A stretch of DNA of 64,000 bases from Colletes latitarsis (taxonomy: Eukaryota; Arthropoda; Insecta; Hymenoptera; Colletidae). Positions 1-7,200 of this stretch are shown one piece after another; position 1 is the first letter of the stretch, and every line of letters begins with the position of its first letter. Under the pieces are notes generated by a model that ran no database searches, was not told the DNA's origin, and saw only the letters and a program-made list of their open reading frames with translations. The stretch lies in assembly GCF_051014445.1 (NCBI RefSeq), contig NW_027488408.1, positions 78,024 to 142,023 on the forward strand, given 5' to 3'. A program made the position numbers and the translations under genes.

Positions 1-360
1 AGCTGCAGTACGGGCTTAACGAACCCGGGGTACCCGAGTCATACACACACCGTAAGCCTCCTGTTGGTCGTCACAACGACCCATTCACAATTCCCTATTG
101 GTTTTGTGAATGGTACGTGACGGCAGGAGGAACGGGGGTCTTGGCTTAACCGCCTGGGCCACGAGTATGGCGACTCTATAAAATCGCCCTCCAATCCTAA
201 GCTATGGTGCGCGGCGATGGGATGCATGGTTGGGGGAGAAGGCCCAATCCCAAGCGACCACCTCCGGGGAACCTGCCGAACCCCCGGAGTATTAGGCTTA
301 CCCGGGTAAGGCGGCTCTGCCCGGGTGGACCTTTATTTCCGACCATCTCGTGGGACTATT
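1..360 (+). other. 5' leader of the retrotransposon (possibly partial)
   Basis: Non-coding stretch before the ORF1 ATG, with no satellite similarity. It holds several perfect inverted repeats: 81-90 with 104-113 (10 bp), 262-269 with 282-289 (8 bp), and a 14-bp palindrome CTTACCCGGGTAAG at 297-310. A second CCCGGG at 320-325 could pair with the palindrome. A TATAAAA string lies at 177-183; R1-type elements usually use internal promoters, so this may be chance. I cannot tell whether the first bases belong to the element or to host DNA. Confidence 0.6.
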
Positions 361-2241
361 ATGGACACAGATAATAAAATGGGGATGGGGCGGGTTTTGT
401 CGGTTGGGGAGGACGGAGACGGGGTTGGGGTTAGGGTGGCGGCGCTCGCGCCCCACTCAGCGCCAGGTCCGGCTTCGTGGAGGGTGGAGGAGGACGACGA
501 GACGGCGTCGGTCTCGTCCTTCTCCTCCAGCACGAGCCACATAGGCTCTAAGAGGAAGAGGACGGGGCAGGCCGTCGTCGAGGTGGGCGGGGCGATGAGC
601 CCGTCGGTGAGGCTGAGTTGCCTCAGGGACGAGGTGACCGAGGAGATATCGGAGAGGATCTCCTCGTCCCTGAGGCGGGTGGAGAAAGTCGCCGCTGCCT
701 GCGCCTTTAAGGGGCAGAAAAGCGGTGGCGCGGAGGCCCTGAAGGCCGCGGCGGAGGAAATGAGGGTGGCGGCGCGGGAGCTCAGAGGGCGGAACGCCCG
801 TCTGCAGCTCCTGTTGGAGGAGGAGCGACAGGGGAGGAGGAGGGCAGAGGCGCTGTGGAACAGCGCGGCCCTCCCTCCCATCCTCCCTCCTCCTCCACCG
901 CCGCGTCCCTCGGCGGAGGAGGTAAATAAACGGGGTGCGGCGGCAGTGGTGCGGGGCACCGCGGGCCCCTCCACCCGCACTCCGCCCGTGAAGAAGTCCC
1001 CGTCCTCCTCAGAAGACGATCTTCTGAGGAGGATTGGGGACATGATTGATGGCAAGCTGGCCGCCTTCCGGGAGGAGCTCCTCGCCGGAAGAGCGGTCAG
1101 CAGGAAGGCGGTGCCTCCCCGACCTGTTCCGGTACAGCCGGGGAAGGCAAAGAAGGGCGGAGTGAAGGCTCCGCCCAGCGTTGTGGCACCAGGGCCCCGG
1201 GTCGCGACCCCCAAGGGGGGTGGTGTACCCGTGGTCGCGGTGGTCGCGTCCTCCACAGCACCCTCCCAAGGGGGGGTGGCGTGGAGTGAGGTGGTGGGGC
1301 GGAAGGCGAAGCGGGCGGCGAGGAAGGCCTCGCAACCGCAGCCTCCGCCTCCGCCGCCGGCGGCCAAGGTAAAGGCCGCGAAGGTCGGGAAGGCACGACC
1401 AGGTCGTCCCCCAAAAACGGCAGCGGTGACGCTGACCGTTGCGCAGGGGGGCGACCTGACCCTCGCGGAGGCGATGCGGCTCGCCAGGGAGAATATCTCC
1501 CTGGAAGAGCTGGGCATCGCCTCCGTGAGGGCGAAGAGGGCCGTGACCGGGGGTCTCTTGCTGGAGATCCCCGGTGCAGAAGGCGGCGCGAAGGCGGATC
1601 GTCTCGCCCAGAGGCTCCGGGAGCAGCTGGGCGAGCGAGGTGTCCGGGTCGCCCGGCCCACGAAGCGCACGGAGATGCGCATTTGTGGGCTGGACGACTC
1701 GGTCAGCGCACAGGATGTGTCCCGTGCCCTTGCGAGGGCGGGGGACTGTCCTGTGGAGGACCTGCGGATCGGAGAGATCCGCAGGTCGCCCTCCGGCCTC
1801 GGGTCGGTGTGGGCCCGGTGCCCCCTCTCCGCCGCCCGTAAGGTGGCGGAATCCGGGAGGGTGTTGGTGGGGTGGGTTTCGGCGCGAGTGGAAATCCTCG
1901 CGCCGCGCCCGCTCCAGTGTCACCGCTGCCTCGAATTGGGGCACGTGAGGCAGTGGTGCACCTCGCCGGTGGACCGCAGCGGTCAGTGTTACCGCTGCGG
2001 TGCCAAAGAGCACCGTGCGAGCCAGTGCTCGGCGGCCCCCCACTGCCCGCTGTGTGCGGTCATGGGGAGGCCAGCCGATCACCGGGTGGGGAGCAAGAAG
2101 TGCTCCCCCCCCTCCCGGAAGGAGAGGAAGAGGCGGGCTGCACCGGCTCCGGTGCCGAGGGCGGTGGCATCGTCCTCCATGGAGGTGGACGGTGCTACGG
2201 GGACGGACGGCCGGGAGGAGGCTGGCGCGGCCATTAATTAA
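361..2241 (+). CDS. ORF1: gag-like nucleic-acid-binding protein with three zinc knuckles (626 aa)
   Basis: Expected role: binds the element RNA and forms the ribonucleoprotein particle, as gag-like ORF1 proteins of the R1 clade do. The start is the ATG at 361; an in-frame GTG at 325 is unlikely in a eukaryote. From N to C there are: an acidic/Ser-rich segment with a basic KRKR patch (possible nuclear signal); a charged, probably coiled-coil stretch at about residues 85-165; a Pro/Ala/Lys-rich linker; a conserved-looking domain at about 395-515 (around the MRICGLDDS motif); then three knuckles. These are C520-x2-C523-x4-H528-x4-C533, C543-x2-C546-x4-H551-x4-C556 and a longer-spaced C562-x2-C565-x7-H573-x6-C580. 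The third departs from the classic spacing, which is common in this clade. The stop overlaps the ORF2 start by one base. No frameshift or internal stop. Confidence 0.88.
   Translation: MDTDNKMGMGRVLSVGEDGDGVGVRVAALAPHSAPGPASWRVEEDDETASVSSFSSSTSHIGSKRKRTGQAVVEVGGAMSPSVRLSCLRDEVTEEISERISSSLRRVEKVAAACAFKGQKSGGAEALKAAAEEMRVAARELRGRNARLQLLLEEERQGRRRAEALWNSAALPPILPPPPPPRPSAEEVNKRGAAAVVRGTAGPSTRTPPVKKSPSSSEDDLLRRIGDMIDGKLAAFREELLAGRAVSRKAVPPRPVPVQPGKAKKGGVKAPPSVVAPGPRVATPKGGGVPVVAVVASSTAPSQGGVAWSEVVGRKAKRAARKASQPQPPPPPPAAKVKAAKVGKARPGRPPKTAAVTLTVAQGGDLTLAEAMRLARENISLEELGIASVRAKRAVTGGLLLEIPGAEGGAKADRLAQRLREQLGERGVRVARPTKRTEMRICGLDDSVSAQDVSRALARAGDCPVEDLRIGEIRRSPSGLGSVWARCPLSAARKVAESGRVLVGWVSARVEILAPRPLQCHRCLELGHVRQWCTSPVDRSGQCYRCGAKEHRASQCSAAPHCPLCAVMGRPADHRVGSKKCSPPSRKERKRRAAPAPVPRAVASSSMEVDGATGTDGREEAGAAIN
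1003..1033 (+). other. 14-bp perfect hairpin inside ORF1
   Basis: Bases 1003-1016 pair perfectly with 1020-1033 around a 3-nt loop, and a G-U pair could extend the stem. It lies in coding sequence of the linker region. A functional RNA role is inferred only from its length and from the many similar stems along the element. Confidence 0.6.
1759..1787 (+). other. 12-bp perfect hairpin inside ORF1
   Basis: Bases 1759-1770 are the exact reverse complement of 1776-1787 with a 5-nt loop. Smaller neighbours are 1484-1492 with 1496-1504 (9 bp), 1881-1888 with the matching CTCGCGCC just downstream (8 bp), and 1974-1983 with 1991-2000 (10 bp, overlapping the second zinc-knuckle codons). The copy at 17.6-20.1 kb lacks this region, so conservation cannot be tested here. 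Confidence 0.55.
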
Positions 2242-2243
2242 TG
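2239..2243 (+). promoter_or_regulatory. TAATG stop-start overlap coupling ORF1 to ORF2
   Basis: The ORF1 stop TAA (2239-2241) shares its last A with the ORF2 ATG (2241-2243). A UAAUG overlap is the arrangement shown in the R1-clade element SART1 to drive ORF2 translation by termination-reinitiation on a bicistronic RNA. Here the overlap is directly visible; the mechanism is inferred from SART1. Confidence 0.85.
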
Positions 2244-5200
2244 CCGCCCCGCCTCCTCCTCCAGGCCAACCTCAACCACTGCCGCGCGGCACAGGACTTG
2301 ATGTCCCAAGTCCTCGCGGAGTGGGGGGTTGGCCTGGCGGTCGCCGCCGAGCCGTACCGCGTCCCTGATCACCCTCATTGGGTGGGCGACGCGGACGGCT
2401 TGGTGGCGACGGTATGGGGAGGGGGCGACGGGTCCCCACCGTTCTCCTTGTTGGAGCGCGGTCGGGGATTCGTCGCCGTGGACTGGGGGGGAGTCGCTGT
2501 GGTGGGGTGCTACATTTCGCCCCGTAGCGGTCACGCTGCGTTCGAGCTGTACTTGGCCGAGGTCGCGGCATGCGTGCAGCGCTACGCGGCCCGGCCGGTG
2601 CTGGTCCTGGGGGATTTTAATGCCAAGTCGGTGGCTTGGGGATCCCCCAGGACCTCCGTTCGCGGCGGGATCCTGGGCGATTGGGCGGCGGGGCTCGACC
2701 TCCGGGTATTGAACCGGGGGTCGGAGAACACATGCGTGCGGCGATATGGGGGGTCCATCGTGGATGTTGGATTCGCGACCCCCAACGCCGTGCGCATGGT
2801 GTCGGGTTGGCACGTGGTCGCGGGGGCAGAGACACTCTCCGATCACCGGTACATCCGGATGGAGGTCTCTGCCGCCGCGAGTGCATCCCGACACGGCCGC
2901 CTGCGTGGCACCCCACCACGCCGCTGGGCGCTTCAGCGCCTGGACAAGGACGCCCTGATGGCAGCTGCCCTCGCTGCAACTTGGCCGCAGGGAGCGGCCG
3001 AGTTGCCGAGCATAGAGGAGGAGGTCGCCCGGCTCGGAGCATTGGTCGCGGGTATTTGCGACGCGGCGATGCCTCGGGTCGGGCGGGCTTCTCCTCGCCG
3101 GGCGGTGTACTGGTGGTCGGACGCGATCGCGGAGTTGCGAGTCGCGACTGTCCGCGCCCGACGCCAGTACACCCGCGCGCGCCGTCGTCAACGTACAGGC
3201 GACGGCGTGGCGCGAGCGAGGGCAGCTGATGACCTGTATGGAGCATACCGCGTGGCGCGGGTTGCTCTGCAGGTCGCCATCAAACGGGCCAAGACCCAGG
3301 CATGGAAGGAGCTCCTCCAGACCCTTGATGACGATCCATGGGGGCGCCCATATAAGGTGGTGCTGAATAAGCTCCGCCCGTGGGCGCCCCCCGTCACCGA
3401 GGGTCTTGACCCCCGGCTGCTGGAGGACGTGGTCAATACACTCTTCCCAATTGGGGAGAGGGGACCGCGTCCTCCGGCGGCGGCGGCTGTCCCAGTGGAG
3501 TGGACGGCCGAGCTGGGGGTCACGCAGGAGGAGCTGGCAGCGGCCATCAGACGGCTCGGGGTTCGTAACACGGCCCCGGGTCCGGATGGTGTGCCCGGCC
3601 GGGTTTGGGTCTTGACCCAGGGCGTCCTTGGGGCCGACCTCAGGCGGTTGTTCGACCGCTGCCTGAGGGACGGGCGATTCCCCCCCAGTTGGAAGGTGGC
3701 GAGGATGGTCCTCCTCCGGAAGGAGGGTCGGCCCGCGGAGTCTCCCTCCGCATACCGGCCCATTTGTCTCCTCGACGAGGTGGGCAAGCTCTTCGAGCGT
3801 GTGATTGCTGCCCGCCTCGTCGAGCACCTGTCGCGGGGTGATCCCGGTCTGGCCGACTGCCAGTTCGGTTTCCGGGGGGGCCGATCGACTATCGACGCGA
3901 TAGGTCGTGTGAGGGCCCTCTCGGAGGCGGCCGTCTCCCGGGGAGGGGTGGCATTGGCAATATCCTTGGATATTGCCAATGCCTTTAACACCCTCCCCTG
4001 GGAAGAGATAAGGAGGGGACTCGAATATCATCGAGTCCCCCCTTGTCTCAGGGCGGTCGTCGGGGATTATCTCCGCGGCAGGTGGATCGAGTATCCGGGC
4101 CGGGATGGTGATATGCGGAGGGAGGTGTACTGCGGTGTTCCGCAGGGGTCGGTCCTCGGGCCACTCCTGTGGAACATCGCGTACGACTCGGTGTTGCGGG
4201 CCGGCCTCCCCGACGGCGTCAGCACGGTGTGTTATGCGGATGACACACTGGTGCTGGCCGTCGGGGCGCACTGGGGGAGGGCCATGCGTCGCGCGGAGGA
4301 GGGGTCGCAACGCGTCGTCGACCGGATCAGGGGGATGGGGATGACGGTGGCGGTCCATAAGACCGAGGTGATTGCGTTTCATTCACCTCGGCAGGATCCG
4401 CCACCCCCTCTGATTCGGGTGGGTGGGGCTGACATCGAGGTGAAGCCCCAGATCAGGTATCTAGGGCTGATCCTCGATAGCCACTGGCGTTTCGAGAAGC
4501 ATTTCCGCTGCCTGGTCCCCCGGTTGGAAAGGATGGTTGCGGCTCTGGGCCGGATCCTGCCCAACCTGGGGGGCCCGGCGGGCCGAGTTCGTCGCATCTA
4601 TGTGGCAATGGTCCAGTCGGTGGCCCTATACGGGGCCCCCGTCTGGGCGGACGACCTGGCTGCCTCCCGGCGCAGCATGACTATGCTGCGTCGGGTGCAG
4701 AGGCGCATGGCGCTCAGGGTCGTCCGCGGGTATCGGACCATGTCACATGAGGCGGCGACGGTTCTAGCGGGGATGCCGCCCATGGACCTGCTCGCGCGGT
4801 CGCACGCGGTGATGTACCGGCACCGCGTCGACCGTCGCGCGGGGGTGGGGGCGGTCCCGGGCGGGCAGGAACCTGCTTGGGGCGATTTGAAGCGCCAGGC
4901 CCGGCAGTCCGTGTTGCTCGCGTGGCAGGAACGGCTGGCTCTGCCAACCGCGGGGCACCGGACTGTCGGGGCGGTTCGGCCACTCCTGAAGGAGTGGCTG
5001 GACAGAGGCCATGGCAGCCTCACCTACCGGATGGCACAGGTATTTTCCGGGCATGGCAGCTTCGGAAGATACCTGTGCCGGATAGGGAAGGAGCCGACGG
5101 CGCGTTGCTGCCACTGCGACGCTGAGCAGGACACGGCGGATCATACCCTGGAGGTATGCCCCGCGTGGGAGGGGGAGCGCCGTGTCCTGGTCGGCGTCGT

Positions 5201-5423
5201 CGGGCGGGATGTCTCGCTGCCGGGCGTGGTGCGCGCCATGCTCGGCAGCGAGGAGAAGTGGAGGGCCGTGGCCTCCTTCTGCGAGAACGTAATGTTGCAG
5301 AAGGAGGCCGCGGGGAGGGAGCGCGAGCTTCAGCGGCGCGCTGAGGCTCGCGCTCGTGCGGTGGCCCGAGGTCGTCGCCCGGTCGCGAGGCGTCGCGGGC
5401 GACCGCCTCGACGTGGCGGATGA
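2241..5423 (+). CDS. ORF2: endonuclease-reverse transcriptase polyprotein (1060 aa)
   Basis: Supplies the nick and the cDNA synthesis for target-primed reverse transcription. The N-terminal AP-endonuclease-like domain (about residues 1-215) shows QANLN at 8-12, E37 in an AEP motif, GDFN at 124-127, a D in the IVDVGF segment and SDH at 200-202. The RT domain (about 415-690) shows TAPGPDG at 444-450, the FRGGRST block, catalytic D577 in LDIANAF, GVPQGS at 632-637 and YADD at 665-668. A C-terminal zinc motif is C956-x2-C959-x8-H968-x4-C973, followed by an Arg-rich tail. No RNase H domain was recognised. All catalytic motifs are present and the frame is open, so the protein should be functional. 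The ATG is fixed by the TAATG overlap with ORF1. Motif order and the CCHC fit the R1 clade, including TRAS and SART; the protein alone does not tell which subfamily. Confidence 0.93.
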   Translation: MPPRLLLQANLNHCRAAQDLMSQVLAEWGVGLAVAAEPYRVPDHPHWVGDADGLVATVWGGGDGSPPFSLLERGRGFVAVDWGGVAVVGCYISPRSGHAAFELYLAEVAACVQRYAARPVLVLGDFNAKSVAWGSPRTSVRGGILGDWAAGLDLRVLNRGSENTCVRRYGGSIVDVGFATPNAVRMVSGWHVVAGAETLSDHRYIRMEVSAAASASRHGRLRGTPPRRWALQRLDKDALMAAALAATWPQGAAELPSIEEEVARLGALVAGICDAAMPRVGRASPRRAVYWWSDAIAELRVATVRARRQYTRARRRQRTGDGVARARAADDLYGAYRVARVALQVAIKRAKTQAWKELLQTLDDDPWGRPYKVVLNKLRPWAPPVTEGLDPRLLEDVVNTLFPIGERGPRPPAAAAVPVEWTAELGVTQEELAAAIRRLGVRNTAPGPDGVPGRVWVLTQGVLGADLRRLFDRCLRDGRFPPSWKVARMVLLRKEGRPAESPSAYRPICLLDEVGKLFERVIAARLVEHLSRGDPGLADCQFGFRGGRSTIDAIGRVRALSEAAVSRGGVALAISLDIANAFNTLPWEEIRRGLEYHRVPPCLRAVVGDYLRGRWIEYPGRDGDMRREVYCGVPQGSVLGPLLWNIAYDSVLRAGLPDGVSTVCYADDTLVLAVGAHWGRAMRRAEEGSQRVVDRIRGMGMTVAVHKTEVIAFHSPRQDPPPPLIRVGGADIEVKPQIRYLGLILDSHWRFEKHFRCLVPRLERMVAALGRILPNLGGPAGRVRRIYVAMVQSVALYGAPVWADDLAASRRSMTMLRRVQRRMALRVVRGYRTMSHEAATVLAGMPPMDLLARSHAVMYRHRVDRRAGVGAVPGGQEPAWGDLKRQARQSVLLAWQERLALPTAGHRTVGAVRPLLKEWLDRGHGSLTYRMAQVFSGHGSFGRYLCRIGKEPTARCCHCDAEQDTADHTLEVCPAWEGERRVLVGVVGRDVSLPGVVRAMLGSEEKWRAVASFCENVMLQKEAAGRERELQRRAEARARAVARGRRPVARRRGRPPRRGG
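3950..3983 (+). other. 34-bp inverted repeat spanning the RT catalytic Asp codon
   Basis: Bases 3950-3965 are the exact reverse complement of 3968-3983 with only TT between. The codon for the first catalytic Asp (3969-3971) lies in the right arm. In the minus-strand copy one base differs (C to T in the left arm, changing Ala to Val), leaving a U-G pair. A second stem follows closely, 4015-4024 with 4031-4040 (10 bp). Confidence 0.6.
5033..5079 (+). other. 17-bp hairpin near the ORF2 3' end
   Basis: Bases 5033-5049 pair with 5063-5079, with one U-G wobble. Both arms are unchanged in the minus-strand copy. Another stem lies just upstream: 4977-4987 with 4990-5000 (11 bp, one wobble). Confidence 0.55.
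5266..5354 (+). other. Two consecutive long hairpins at the ORF2 C-terminus
   Basis: Stem one pairs 5266-5282 with 5297-5313 (17 bp, one U-G wobble) and is identical in the minus-strand copy. Stem two pairs 5320-5335 with 5339-5354 (16 bp, one U-G wobble). In the other copy the second arm has two changes: one turns the U-G into U-A, the other turns a G-C into G-U. The stem therefore survives both. They sit only about 70-160 bases before the stop, next to the structured 3' UTR. Confidence 0.6.
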
Positions 5424-5938
5424 CCTAGGCTGGGAGGGGGGTCCTGAGGGGACCCTCCTCCCGCCAGGCGGCGCCGGGTCGGACCGGTTGGGGGTAGGAG
5501 TGCCTCCCCCTACCGGTCCGACGCAAGGGGAGGCACCCTCGGCGGTCTAGTGCGGCCATGAACGCCCGGCCGCCGAGGGGTGGAAACGGGGTCGCGGGCG
5601 GTTGCGAGTTGGGGCTCGCAGCCGCCACTAAACGCGGCCCCGGGACGGATAGCGGCGGGATGGAGTGGCCCCTTCCCGCCGCTATGAGGCAGTGTGTCTA
5701 CTGGGGGGACCGATTGTCCCCCCGGGGGATGGGCGCGAAAGCGCGGGCACGGGGAGGATACCGGAAGAATGCTTCGAGCGATTCCCGGTATCCTCCCAAA
5801 GCGTGCCGAAGGGTCACCGTGGGGTTTTTAGTGGGTAGGTCCCGCGCCTGTCGTTGTACGGGCGCGGGGAATCCCACACACCCCTCCCACCTCTCCCCAA
5901 GGAGGTGGGAGGGAGTCTTTCGAAGATTTTCCCCACGA

Positions 5939-5939
<1 letters not shown>
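5424..5939 (+). other. 3' UTR of copy 1: a chain of about ten hairpins
   Basis: The 516-nt UTR is almost filled by stems: 5432-5444/5450-5462 (13 bp, one wobble), 5478-5488/5512-5522 (11), 5536-5545/5570-5579 (10), 5597-5608/5615-5626 (12, one wobble), 5649-5660/5674-5685 (12), 5703-5710/5716-5723 (8), 5733-5736/5741-5744 (4 bp capped by a GAAA tetraloop), 5752-5764/5785-5797 (13), 5841-5848/5861-5868 (8) and 5882-5893/5902-5913 (12). In R1-clade elements the 3' UTR is what the RT recognises to start target-primed synthesis, so this is the likely role. No AATAAA was seen in it. Confidence 0.8.

Positions 5940-5976
<37 letters not shown>
5940..5976 (+). other. Poly(A) tail of copy 1, joined to satellite
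   Basis: 37 uninterrupted A residues end the element. The next base (5977) is the first G of a satellite monomer's GTTAGG box. A long pure A tract suggests a recent insertion. Confidence 0.95.
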
Positions 5977-5979
<3 letters not shown>

Positions 5980-6088
5980 AGGTCTGGTATAGGTCTGGGA
6001 TTTGCCCTCATCAGGGTCATATTTTCGCGTTCTTCACATACTTGTTGAACAGATCCAGGGTATTTTTCTGGTTTGGATCAGGTAGTAA

Positions 6089-6100
6089 TGTGGTACCACA
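6089..6100. repeat. Example of the monomer's 12-bp palindrome TGTGGTACCACA
   Basis: Perfect two-fold symmetric site centred on GGTACC, present in most monomers. Common variants change the centre (GTGGTAGCAC, GTGGTATCAC, GTGGCACCAC). It may be a protein-binding site; this is inference only. Confidence 0.7.
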
Positions 6101-6153
6101 CTGAAGCAGTCGATTAAACCTGGTTTCGATCAATATTTTTGAGGATAACGCAT

Positions 6154-6176
6154 GTTAGGTCTAGGTTAGGCCCGGG
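6154..6176. repeat. Example of the telomere-like box at the monomer start
   Basis: The box reads as four degenerate pentamers, TTAGG-T-CTAGG-TTAGG-C-CYGGG, resembling the insect telomeric TTAGG repeat. It recurs at the start of most monomers, with variants such as TTATGTCTAGGTTAGG and TTAGGTCTGGGATAGG. Confidence 0.65.
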
Positions 6177-7200
6177 ATTTGCCCTCATCAGGGTCATATT
6201 TCCGCGTTCTTCACATACTTGTTGAACAGATCCTGGGTATTTTTCTGGTTTGGATCAGGCAGTAATGTGGTACCACACTGAAACAGTCGATTAAACCTGG
6301 TTTCGATCAATATCTTAGATGATAGCGCTATTTATGTCTGGGATAGGTCTGGGATTTGCCCTCGTCAGGCTCATACTTTCGCATTCTTCACATACTTGTT
6401 GTGCAGATCCTGGGTTTTTTTCTGGTTTGGATCACGTAGTAATGTGGTACCACACTGAAACAGTCGATTAAACCTGGTTTTGATAAATATTCTTCAGGGT
6501 AACGCATGTTAGGTCTCGGTTAGGACTGGGATTTTCCCTCATCCGACACATACTTTCGCATTCTTCACATACTTGTTGAACGGATCCTGGGTTTTTTCTG
6601 GTTTGGATCACGTAGTAATGTGGTAGCACACTGAAACAGTCCATTAAACCTGGTTTCGATCAATATTTTAGAGGATAACGCATGTTATGTCTAGGTTAGG
6701 CCTGGGATTTGCCCTCATCAGACACATACTTTCGCATTCTCCACATACTTGTTGAACAGATCCTGGGTTTTTTCAGGTTTGGACACATAGTAATGTGGTA
6801 CCGCATTGAAACATTCAATTAAACATGGTCTTGATAAATATTTTAGAGGATAACGCATCTTAGGTCTGGGTTAGGTCTAGGATTTGCCCTCATCAGGCTC
6901 ATACTTTCGCAAATTTCTCATACTTGATGGCCTGATTCTGTGCTTTTTCTGGTTTGGATCCCGTAGTAATGTGGTACCACACTGAAACAGGCGATTAAAC
7001 CTGGTTTCGATCAATATTTCAGAGAATAACGCATGTTAGGTCTTGGTTAGGTCTGGGATTTGCTCTCATCAGGCTCGTACTTTCGCAAATTTCTCATACT
7101 TGATGGCCTGATTCTGTGCTTTTTCTGGTTTGGATCCCGTAGTAACGTGGTACTACACTGAAACAGTCCATTAAACCTGGTTTCGATCAATATTTCAGAG

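Larger units (their letters stand above)
1..5976 (+). mobile_element. R1-clade non-LTR retrotransposon, copy 1, apparently coding-intact
   Basis: A two-ORF LINE-type element running from a leader through ORF1, ORF2, a structured 3' UTR and a 37-nt A tract that joins satellite DNA directly. There are no long terminal repeats. Zinc knuckles in ORF1, an AP endonuclease-like N-terminus of ORF2, an RT with YADD, a C-terminal CCHC and no recognisable RNase H match the R1 clade (R1, TRAS, SART, Waldo). Both frames are open throughout, so the copy could be active. Base 1 is already non-satellite, so the true 5' end and the upstream target duplication are at or outside the window edge. Clade placement is by motif reading only; the exact family is not identified. 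It is much richer in GC than the satellite around it. Confidence 0.9.

Noticed and set aside
325..360. Upstream GTG start for ORF1
   Set aside because: A non-ATG start is not needed; the ATG at 361 is in frame and fits a eukaryotic element.
333..1682. A 449-codon antisense frame, and other frames over ORF1
   Set aside because: Low-complexity Ser/Pro/Arg-rich translations typical of GC-rich shadow frames; the sense frame has the zinc knuckles.
2238..4382. A 714-codon open frame antisense to ORF2
   Set aside because: It mirrors ORF2 in GC-rich sequence, where stops are rare, and has no recognisable domain. The sense frame holds all endonuclease and RT motifs.
1..5976. Insertion in 28S rDNA, as for classic R1
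   Set aside because: The downstream flank is satellite, not ribosomal DNA, and copy 2 also lies in satellite.
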